From NCBI GenBank assembly GCA_905250025.1, contig CAJNOJ010000071.1, positions 1 through 64,000 of the forward strand: a stretch of DNA of 64,000 nucleotides, written 5' to 3'. The stretch comes from Adineta ricciae (Eukaryota > Rotifera > Eurotatoria > Adinetida > Adinetidae). The notes beneath the pieces are model-generated. The model searched no databases, was not told where the DNA came from, and saw nothing but the letters and a program-made list of their open reading frames with translations. A program made the translations under genes and the position numbers. This document shows, piece by piece, positions 25,740 to 36,197 of the stretch (its first letter is position 1; the number at the start of each line of letters is the position of its first letter).

Positions 25740-27141
25740 AAACAATTCTCCGAGTTTTCTTCGTTTTTTGCACTTATGTTTCATGTTGATTATTTGTATT
25801 CAACAGACTTAACATTAAGATCAATCAAAAGCAGCATTCTCTAATAAAAAAAATCTATAAAACATAGGATAACATTACATTCTACTCACTTCATTTGAAA
25901 CCGAGATAAATAGTGAAAATGACTATGAATATTATAATAATACAACACATAGTAGAAACAGAATCTTCAGCCAATGGTCTACGATTTATTATACCAAGAA
26001 ACTCTGCCACTTATGAAACAGTCTTTTTCGCTAGAGCAATCGGTTCAGTCAAATCTTTCTTTACAATACATTGTAGTGCATCACTCTTCTATATATGGAT
26101 GTCAGCGCTCTCGAGCAGAATAACAAATGAACCGCTCAATTTGAAAAACACGATACAAATTCTTGTAATATAATCTTTTCCCAAGAGATCCGTCTGTTCT
26201 GAGTGAGACAATTCGTCTCAATGTGATGCATTAGCTAAGTCCATAAAATCCGACACTAGTACTGGCTGTTCCAGAGCATTTCAGTAATATTTTCAATTGG
26301 AAATCGTTTTACCATGTTATGAGTACATTTTAAACCAAGGAGGAAGTGTTCCCAATCGTTTCCGATGTGTGTTTGAATTCTGTTGACAGTACGTTAGATC
26401 TTGATAAGTCTGATTCTAGTAATGTGCTCATCGCTAGTATAACCCAGTTGTGCAGTAAGTGTTAACGTTGTTGAAATTAGATTATTGTTGGGTTGAGAAT
26501 CTTTTACTTCTCCCATTTAGTGTGAAGCGAAATAGATCGTTTTCTTTTGCTTTAGTAGAATTCAGTGGGGGCAATCGGTGATATTTCTAAAATCGAAGCG
26601 AAGATTTTGTTCTTTCTATATAAGATAAGACATAAATCAGATTGTTGACTGCAAATTCCATACAATCGATCAATGAGCACAGTTTTATAAATCCGTGCGA
26701 CCGCTTTTCACTATTTCCAATAGTGTGTTAGTTGAGAGCACATGGATCGTGGAATTCAATATTAAATGACGATTTTTTATTGAACATTTTACCTACGATT
26801 TCACAGTATGTAGGTAGAGACAGCATAAGCATTCAATCCTCTCTTCTAAAATTCAATTTTTTACTATCAACAAAAACTGTGCTTGATTAGGAATAATAAA
26901 CATATTGTGTTCTGAATATTCAGGGAAAAAATTGTTTTTCGGACCCAAATCAGATCTAGTATTAATCAACTTCAACTAACGCCGTATCGTTTCCCACTAT
27001 TCTTAGCTAGCTAGAATCATTTCGAAAATATCGAGAAGCATTCGGTGTATCATCAAAGATTGTACTTTATTCGTTGAAAATCAAGACGAAGTAAAATTTA
27101 GAAAAAGAAACACTATCCGAAAAACTCAAGTTCAATTGTCA
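25740..27141. other. Convergent intergenic region
   Basis: This 1.4 kb separates the 3' ends of plus-strand TOM22 and the minus-strand RING/B-box gene. The plus-strand open frame at 25913-26173 has no family resemblance. A short imperfect inverted repeat (TGAGACAATTCGTCTCA) lies near 26203-26219. Otherwise I see nothing. Confidence 0.6.
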
Positions 27142-29327
27142 CTATGTAGGTATTAAATATTTGCTCATAGCAAATCGAGTTCGTGTATCATCTTGTTCCA
27201 TATTTCGATATGCTATTAGTATATCCATTTGTTCATTAATAGCTAACCGATCAATGATACACTTATTTTCTCCAAGCTCAATTCCATTGAATGCAATTTC
27301 TTCCATGTAGTCTTTTCCAATCCACATGAATAATCTTCGATTAATGCTGTGAAAACATAAAAATATCGTTTCATCATTGTAAATAATTACATCGAGAATG
27401 TCTTTGATATTTTGTCCCGTGTAGCATGAATAAGTATCGATAATATCAAGAGTATTAAAATCATAAATAAAACAGATTAATTTATTATCGTTATTTGATT
27501 TCAAGCCACAGATAAGTAACTTTTGTTTATTTGATAATAGACGAATATGAATGGATGATAGTTGTAAATCGTAGCCAAGAAAATTGTCTTTTTTTCTTTC
27601 GTGTACTGCTAAACCAAAGACGAGATTTATTTGTTTGATTGTTACTGAATCAAGTCTGTAATTGTATATTATAGTTATTTGCTCGTCACGATCAGAATAA
27701 GTAATAAGATCTGTTTTATTCTTTTGTTTGAGTTCTTGGTCGAATCGTTTCGGAAAATTAAAAAGAACTTCTGTAGTGTCCTCTTTGACAAATTGTTTAT
27801 TGAGATAACAATATGAATAGAGTGAACAAGTGAATTGTTTCATTTGTTGAGGAATAAACGAGCCAAAAAGACGTAAAAATGTCGAATCAGATTGTTCGTA
27901 AGACACTTGATATCCAATGACTGGTTTCGAATAAGGTTTATTGTGTACAGGAAGAAAATCAAGATACACATGTTCAACATGTTGAGCAATAGGATCATTG
28001 ACTGTTGGAAGAACTTCAAATGGTAAAACGATTTTCATCGTCGACTTTGAGTCTAAATTATAACAAATGATATGTTATAGTTTATCTATTTATGAAAATT
28101 AGTTATGAAATAGAGTATTGTTAGAATGTATATATATAGGAAATATGAGACTCGCTGTTAAACGATCGATAGAAAAGGAAACTTTCGAAAATCTACTCAC
28201 TTGACATAGGTTCAAATCGTAGACCATTAAGTAAAAACCCTTGTCTTGGTCTTGGTGGTCTTTCATGTAAAATTTCTGTCAGTTGATCTTTAGCTTGTTT
28301 CTCATATAATACAACATGTATATCGTGTGCATGATTGACTAAAGTTTGAATCAATTTGTCGAGTTCGTTGACTTTTTCTTCCTGTTTTTGTAATTGATCG
28401 AAAATAAGAAATAGACGTGGATCACGATCAAGAATTTTACTTATATAGTCAATAGCTTCATTTAATTCTCGGTGTAACGATTTTAACTTATTTACATAGA
28501 GTCGTTCTAATTGGTAGCGATAGTCTTGTGCAACTTGCGAAAGAAGTTTTATGGTATGATATTGTTGTCGATGATGAGATGTATGTTCATCAATAAGACA
28601 TTCCGAACATAGACATTCTGAACATTTGACACAGTAGAACTCTAATAACCGTTTGCTATGTCGTTGTGAGCAAAGAAGAGAAATACTTTCATCGAATTCA
28701 ATTGGAGCTTTGGGTAAAAGACGAATTTCAGCAAATGTTCGAGTAACATGTGCAGGTATTGTATGAAAATGTGCATGATACCCATAGCATGTTTGACAAT
28801 AATTCTCCTGACATTGGAAACATCGACCATGAAGATTGGCAGATTCGTTCTGACACAACGAACATAGACCTGCAACGTCAGTATTTCGACAAAGACAAGA
28901 ATAATATACAAATGTTTCTCTTACCAATATGTTTTGATTCAACTTCTTGCTCATGTCGATAAATTTTTATGAGTTGTTCTTTATCGATTGCTGGCGGAAG
29001 ACAGCTAGCATCTCCATTCGGTAAATGAATCGAGGGTGCTCGACATTGAGGACCTGGTAAATAAGAGAAAACACGTATATCCTTGATCGATTGAATGTTA
29101 TAGGAAATCTTACAAGTAGCAATATCCGACTCATTCTTGCATGAATGATGATATTCTTCTAGGCAACGACGGCAAGCAACATGTAAACATGATGTTCGTT
29201 TTGGTTCTTCGAAAATATCCAAACAAATGGCACATGTAATTTCGTCTAGTAAGGACGATGATAAGATTTGGTTTTCGTTTTTTTCATTTGCATTTGTATC
29301 AAGTGGAACGTTATCAAATTCCATCAT
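27142..29327 (-). CDS. RING/B-box (TRIM-like) protein, probable E3 ubiquitin ligase
   Basis: Four exons (29114-29327, 28925-29053, 28201-28869, 27142-28052) give 640 residues. The RING finger is C3HC4: CAICLD, CLHVACRRC, and a closing CPQCRAP created exactly by the first splice (ACT T|GT). Next come two B-box-like zinc motifs, CSLCQNESANLHGRCFQC followed by Cys/His pairs, and CSQRH...CVKCSECLCSECLIDEHTSHH. A coiled-coil-like helix follows (residues ~190-330, rich in Leu, Glu and Lys). The ~300-residue C-terminus has repeated strand-like segments and could be a beta-propeller, but it has no clear NHL or SPRY signature. Known TRIM proteins ubiquitinate substrates bound by the C-terminal domain; the partner here is unknown. 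Confidence 0.85.
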
Positions 29328-29741
29328 GATTATTGATAAAATGGTCTGTTAAAAGCAAGATTTCAATACGTAACGCATTGATCATGGAGAAGAAAATCAA
29401 GCAAATAAAATGTCGACCAATAACAAATAGAGTAAATGTAGACGGCGCTATCAACAAATGAATGAGAACAACTTTTGCATTTACCCGCAAGTACTGACTC
29501 GATATATAAGAAGTTGTTGAATAGGAAATGGTTGATGAACTTCCAATAATTCTCATATAATATCTGTGCATCAAAGCGTTGCAATTCATTTTCTTTATAC
29601 AAGGTAAAAGATTTATTAAAACGTCACATTCAAAGCGGAAAACATTCAGCATGTATATGAAACGAGTTTACAACTAAAATACGATTCTGGATTATAATTA
29701 TATGCTAGGAAAAATGCTACTGTAAAGTTTATAAAGAAAAT
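29328..29741. other. Spacer between the RdRP 3' end and the RING gene
   Basis: The minus-strand open frames here lack protein character. The interval probably holds the RdRP 3' UTR and the RING-gene promoter. No specific motif is recognised. Confidence 0.5.
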
Positions 29742-32700
29742 TTAAGAATCCAAAGATATTATTTGTTTTATAGTTATTTGTTGTAATAATAAAATAATAT
29801 CTTCACTAATTTTTAGAAAGTCGACGTCATTTTTGCGACTTCCTTCTTTGTAGCATATGCCAAGTAAATCATTGAAATGTTTGTGCATCAAGGTATCGTT
29901 GCTTTCATTCCAAGACAACAAAGCGTATGCGTATTTATCACCTGTGCTGACAGCTTGCCGACTTAATACGAGTTTCCAGTTGTCTCCCCGTAAAGGTTGT
30001 CCCAATATCGGCTTGCACCATCTTGACTCTTGAACGCATCGACTTAGAACCATAGCCCACTGTGAATGTTTCTTTCGTTCCATAAAGTTCTGTAGTACTT
30101 CAATGAAAATGCAAAGACTCGCATTAATGTGCGCTCTTGTAGTTGAGTTATCGGATGATCGAAATTCGACATCATTACTATTTAACCTTAAATAACGTTT
30201 CTTAAATAGTGAATCGAATTGGGTCTTCATCGCGGAACCAAGTAAACCTGATGATAACGGAGAGGACGATGTTTGATTCATCCGATATTGTAGAAGAGAA
30301 CTCGCAAATATCCACGGTAAGCTCAATATAGGTATCTCTTCTTGACTTCGTTTGTTATCATAACATACACAGTAACATGCCACAGTCATCGACTCATGTA
30401 CTTTTGAACATATACGACACATATCAGACACAGCTGTATCCTCATTACATCCGGCATTTTCACAGTATCCGACTTGTTCTGTATGAAACCGAGTTCTCGT
30501 CCGTGAAACCAACCGTTCAAGCTCCGTGTAAGCAGTATCTTCAAGTTCTCCAGACATATTGTTGATCGAGTTCCGACACCATAAGTCACTTTCGTGCGAG
30601 AGACCATATAAGCTCAGAATCTCGAACATTTCTTGTCGATATACCAATGTTAAATTCTTGGCAAATTCCATACGAGTCGAAAAGTCGGGGTGATTACGAA
30701 CAATTCCACTCACTATAGATTCATCAATTTGAATATTACTTTCTTTATCAACATCGCCGTCGTTCTCTCCTGTTTCTTCGTGTTTATCTTCGTTTTCATC
30801 CTCTTCCTCGTCATGAATTCGCACTGCTAAATGGCGAAGATGACGATGATATCGAACTAACCGATTCCATCCTGGTAGGGTTCGCTTCGATGAACGATAC
30901 AATTCACCTAGTAACATACAATTTACAATCAGATTTACCAGCAAACAGTTCAAATACTCATACCCAAGATATGCTTTGATCGATAACGGTCGAAGCCTTC
31001 GTTCTCCATGTAATCGGGTCGTTCGTTGTCTAATGAATCTTTCAACGTCCTGATGTTGTCTTCATTCAGTGGATGGTATCCTGTCTTACCACTATCAACT
31101 TCTTGACTGATTGCACCAGCTAATTCGACTGTGGACATAATACCTCTTGGCGGGCGCTGCTCATTGTCAACACCGAATTTATCGGCAAACGCTAAATGTA
31201 AGTTGGAGAGTCTTCCTAAGCAATCCTGTTCAGCTATTTCCAGTACTTTTCGATTGATATGTTCTCTTGTCACTGGAACACCAAGGTCTTGCACCGGTAT
31301 AGGTGAATCATAATCGTACGGCTGGGCATTGTCGGTTTGTAGTGGAACAAGATCTTCGTGCCAAACAACAAGATATTCATCACCGTCAAGATCCGATCCA
31401 CTAATGTCATGCGGGGCTGGACGTCGACCTTGCTGTGCAAAGACGACAACGTCTTTGAGATGCCGAAGTTCTGGATAGTCGACAGCCGTGAATGTTCGCA
31501 TATCGCCTGGATGATGGCATGGGTTCTTGGTTATGACAACTCGTCGTTTATCAAGAATTTCAGTTTTTTTATTGTTTTTACCAGAGTCCACTGGACTATC
31601 GAGAATAGTGTATTGAATGAAGACTTCATCTTCTTTGAGAACCTTGTATTCATCAACAATGCCAAGCATATTTCTTCCTCCGTTTGGCGGAATGCGAATT
31701 CGTGTTCGATGAAGTAGATCCCTGGTTGATTGTAGGCATGCACTGATGAGAAGTTGTCGAAAAAATGGTTCGCGAATATAGTCGATGTTAGCTCGATAAA
31801 TATCTGGTGGCAAGAACCAAAACGGAACCTTGCTGCGAATAAGTTTTTCCGCATCTTGATTTATGAGAAGAGCACGAATGAGTTGTAGATGATTTTCTTG
31901 TTGAAGTTTACGAAATACGATGGGTGATATTTTTCGATAGTCAAGCAGAAGGATAGCTTGTCGATTGAGAAATGCAATCCGTGGTGCTGATAGTTTGCAA
32001 ACTTCAAAGATTTCATGCCGTGAAACGAATTTGTTCATTGAAGGACGGATATATAAATCTTTGCCTGTTTTGAGTGTTGTGTCGAGACTAACAACGCCCT
32101 TACAACCAGCATATCGAAACTGTACAGCACTGAAGTCGTTTCCCAGATGTAGATGTTTTTTAATCTAGAGTTGAAAACAAATAATGGCGTACAAATCAGC
32201 AGAGAATACTTCTGAGATTTTATCAATTACCTCAACATAGAGTTTTTTCGACATTTTACCACACCCATCCGTGAACGATAATTTTTTACCATTCACTTGA
32301 ACTTCAATATCATTTTCCATATATTCGACGTTTTCCACCGACACCTATCACATGTACAGACAGATTTATTCTTTGTCCCTTTTCATTACTATTTTTTCGC
32401 TTACTCTCTCAGTTCCTCTCGTTGTTGTAAAACATAACGCCATACGAGCTGCATATTTAGCTGGGTTTCGTTCATTTGTGAAATCGCCCATCCATCTATA
32501 AGCTTCATTAAAACTCATATTTCCATTGTTACGATACTGATCAGCTTGCTGATGAGAATAATAAAACCAAAATTGTCTTTCTCGCAGTTGAGACTGCGAA
32601 TGATGTAAGTATTTATATATTCGATCGTCATCCATCAACTGGAAACCATTTTCAAGATAATGAAGTAGTATTTGCCGCAAATGACGAAAGTGATATGCTT

Positions 32701-34330
32701 GTAAAGCTCGACCATTCTCATCACGTATATCAACCAGAACGAAATGATACAATGGCAGACCGAACTCGTTCTGCGCGCGAAGAATGCGATTAGTTCGACA
32801 AAGTTTGAATGGCTTAACACGAATCGTTGTCGGTGTCAATGTTACCGATGGAATATACGCTTCATTGTCTACTTTCACATCAATTTTATTTACCAGGCCA
32901 TACGCAGAGGCATCTTGCTTCCGCTTTAACTCGTTGATACCTTGTTCGAGTTCATCAACAATGTTCACAAATGGTTTCAGTGGATAAATGCGCGAAAGAT
33001 AAACGCAAACACGGTAAACCAATTCATCAGAATTGGGTTCTTCGTCGATAGTCTGCATCAATCGTGTACGAAATTCAGGATGATGGAATATTTGTAATTG
33101 GAAACCATATCCGACTGAAGAAAGGAGTTGCCATGCATATTTTGTGATCAGTGTTGGAAAAGCTAAGCCATCTGAATGCGAAAGTTGAGTCGGAGCTTCG
33201 TTTGAAGTGATTTGGCCATAGCAGACGGTGATTTGATGTTTGAGAAAAAATTTGATAAGGCAGGAAAGAATATGTGTAACTTGAAGAAGAATAGAATGTT
33301 TATTTTGGTTATTGATACATAATTGATTGACATGCACACTGAACCGAACAGTGGGAAAATAACAACCGGCATTAGCGCCTACTCGTTCATATGGACGGTA
33401 GTTTATGCGTCGTGATCGATCAGTTGTTGAACAAAGTGGTGGTGCCGCTCTTGGTCGAGAATGTGATCGTGCTCTCTGGTTATGAGACTGCTTACTGTTG
33501 TTATTCCCGTAGCTATTATTCGCTTTTGCTTCGAATTCATTCATGTTACACTGTTGGCAAATATACGCATCAAACCCGTATTCGTTCTTATCAATAATAG
33601 CCATATGATTAATGTTGGACACTAACAGTTGTTTTTTTCTTCTCTTGTCACAATCTTCCACAATCCATTCAATGCATTCACCATTCTTCCGTCTTTCATC
33701 TAAGTACATCATGAAGGACACACCCCTCTGATTGATCCATGAGTGTTTTCCTGAATATTGAAAATGGGTGAGGTCAACCAACGCACCATATCGTAGCTCA
33801 ATGTCCATGTTGCTCGTTATTCTACATCGCTCGAGTTGTTGTAGACTGCTGCTTTCATGGGTACCTTTTTGTCTTTCAGTTGAATTTTTTTCTTGTTTAT
33901 GAAAAGTTAGCCAAGAATTCTTTCGTTCTAGTATACAAGATAACAGTTCAGTATTGATCAGTCGAGGCTGGTCAAAATCTATGTGTAATGCCGTTAGTCC
34001 AAAGTGAAAAGGAGTGAGTTTCTGTTCATCGTTTCTCCACGTGAATTCATTTTTAGAGAGATCTTCTCTTATTTCATCTTCTTTCCGTTGATTCATGATA
34101 ATGGCTAGATGCTTATGGTTTGAACAGGATTCCCATGGTTTGAACGATCTGTCAGCCGAGGAGGTTGTTTCAATAGGCGGGGAAGTTGAAGCATCTGAAT
34201 CGGCTTCGGAATCTTGATTATTGTTATCTACGATTGGTCCTTCATCTGCCGGATCTTCATCGCTTGCGTGATCAGCGAAAGGTGCGTCATGTTTGCCTTC
34301 TGTGAACTGAGTGGAGACTTTTTCCCACAT
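29742..34330 (-). CDS. Eukaryotic RNA-dependent RNA polymerase (RNA-silencing type)
   Basis: It belongs to the cellular QDE-1/EGO-1/RDR family that makes secondary small-RNA precursors. Exons 32405-34330, 32231-32344, 30964-32164 and 29742-30907 give about 1,468 residues. Family landmarks in order are PSVTLTPTTIRVKP with CRTNRILR, GDFTNERNPAKYAARMALCF, FTDGCGKMS, QFRYAGCKGVV, RPSMNKF, then the catalytic loop SGSDLDGDEYLVVW with all three Asp (DxDGD). The N-terminal ~300 residues are acidic, Ser-rich and variable, and include a CxxC pair (YICQQCN). I chose Met at 34330. An upstream spliced leader exon ending at 34406 is plausible, but its ATG (34461) is out of frame. No frameshift or stop breaks the gene, so it looks functional. 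Confidence 0.93.
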
Positions 34331-34908
34331 AGAAGCCGACTAACCGAAAAAACAACGCGTAACATACAAATAGTCGATCAAAGAAAATAAATGTTTAAAC
34401 TTACTGAGTCGGTGGAATTAGGTCTATCTTGTATAAATTTTGTGGATTTCTTAGTTGCCATTTCAATTGTAAGTGAATATGATGATAATTTACGTACGTA
34501 AAACCAAGTATGGTTTAAAGGCTTTGCTTTGCTGTTGTCTTGCAATGAAAAAACTTGAATTTTTTACTGTTCTTCTTTTTCTTCAAGGTTTGCTTCTCTT
34601 TTGGAATAAGCGTACGGTGAGTTATTTCTTGACGAGAAATGTAAGAGAGGAAGATGGAAAAAGGCATTTTTCTGTCGACAGAGTGGTGTTCGTTAGTATG
34701 GTAGAAGTAATAGTGTGAATTTTTTTCATTAACTTTTAATGTTAATCATGAATCCTGAACTAAAACGGATTGAAATTGAAATGAAAAAAAAACAAATTTT
34801 TTCTAATATTTTTTATGAACTCAAATTCATCCCATATTGCAATTTTACAACAGTTACAGCGAAGTCCATATTTCAAAAAGTTTGATATAGAATAAAATCA
34901 AGGCTCTG
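34331..34908. other. Spacer upstream of the RdRP gene
   Basis: On the minus strand it contains a good acceptor (GTTAG before 34339) and an upstream donor (GTAAGT after 34406), so a 5' UTR intron is likely. The plus-strand open frame at 34473-34718 has no recognisable features. AATAAA-like signals for the Ly6 gene were not clearly placed. Confidence 0.45.
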
Positions 34909-35446
34909 TTAGATATTAAAAAAAACACTTTGCACAACCATTAATACTACAATGACGGATAAATTTCTATTTAGAATCAATTGACTTGAATCATCATGAT
35001 TGCATAGATCTCGATCGCCACAACAAGAAACGCAGGCCCAACTTCGACCTTCATTATTCGGTTCACAGGGAGTAAGCGAATGCGTGTACTGTTGTTGAAG
35101 TTCACACGCTTTACGTTTTGTACAATATTTTGTAATAATTATCTCATCCAAAATACCTAAAGTACCGTCGTTCCAAAAATAAAACTTCCGATTTATTTAT
35201 CGAATCAATCTTACTTGGTTTGAGTACAATCGTTAAACATGTGTCATAAGTGGGTTGACATTCAGTGACATAAGCTGAATTGTTCGAATTGCATTCCGTA
35301 TTGGAATATTTCATCGAACATTGATAACAAGAAAGTGTTTCCACTTCTAAAACGAAGAATTGCATTTTGAACTAGTTGCAATATTTTTTATCAAATTTAC
35401 TTTGATATCTAAAAACAAATATGATAACAAATATGAAGGACCACAT
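34909..35446 (-). CDS. Ly6/uPAR-domain protein, predicted GPI-anchored
   Basis: Three exons (35401-35446, 35215-35346, 34909-35156) give 141 residues. A short hydrophobic signal peptide (MWSFIFVIIFVF) leads into one three-finger domain. Its cysteines start LSCYQCS, include EC, TEC, DTC, YC, KAC and TPC, and end in the hallmark CVSCCGDRDLCN. A hydrophobic C-terminal segment after the domain (SVIVVLMVVQSVFF) fits a GPI-attachment signal. The first exon is only 46 nt and was chosen because it is the only nearby segment giving a signal peptide in the right phase. Family members are cell-surface ligands or modulators of receptors and septate junctions; the role here is unknown. Confidence 0.8.
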
Positions 35447-35632
35447 TCATTCTCGTCTATGTCAATGACTTCGTTTCCGGAGAGATCGTAAATAGTCTGG
35501 AAGAAAATTGGCGTCGTTCTAACACTCTAAATTGTAAATGTAGTATTAACACTTTTACAGCTTCAAAATACCCACATAGTCGTTCTAGTTTGATCGACGA
35601 AGACGAAAATAGACGAGATAGTGGTGTTTACA

Positions 35633-35676
<44 letters not shown>

Positions 35677-36197
35677 GTCTTTGGTTTTACATGACACATC
35701 AAAATAAGAACATAAGCAGGAACATTCCGGATGATGACTCGTGCATAGTCTTACTCTGAGCTCATCTGAATATAGACATTCTGTTTTCTTCTTCCGGTGT
35801 CATCAAGTGATGGAAAAGGAAAGAAAAAAAAATTCTTCATATTTCTAATCTTGAGAGCAACGACGACGACATAACTGATTGATTGATAGTCATAAGAGAA
35901 TTTCTCTCGTGCGTTGTTGATTCTAACATCATTAATCACTCATGATTAAAAGATTCTTTTGGTGAACGAAAACTTGTTTAGGTTTTTTGCTTTATTCCAC
36001 GAGTATTTATTAAATAAGAAGAAGCAACAAAATGTGTGAAACATCTACAAATAGTCGTCTAGAAATAATGAGATAAAAGAGCGAGCGAGCGAGAGAGAAC
36101 ATGGCACCGAGAAATAAACAAAAAACAAACGTCTAGATTATGTATAGATATAAAAGGCCGAATAAAAAAAAAAAGTTTTCCATTTCAGAGAGTCATT
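35447..36197. other. Spacer with microsatellite between Ly6 and EGF genes
   Basis: It contains the (TC)18 tract at 35637-35672 and an AGCGAGCGAGCGAGAGAGAG purine run near 36081-36098. The latter lies just downstream of the 3' end of the EGF gene, probably in its 3' UTR or just beyond. No gene is seen. Confidence 0.55.
35637..35672. repeat. (TC)18 dinucleotide microsatellite
   Basis: This is an uninterrupted 36-bp TC tract, the longest perfect simple repeat I see in the window. It lies between the Ly6 gene's 5' end and the EGF gene's 3' end. Confidence 0.95.

Noticed and set aside
26203-26219. Short palindrome TGAGACAATTCGTCTCA as a regulatory or mobile-element terminus
   Set aside because: It is too short and isolated. 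No matching partner or target-site duplication was seen.
34406-34461. MATKKS... start for the RdRP
   Set aside because: The exon is 56 nt, so joining it to the next exon shifts the frame. It cannot be the protein start as read.
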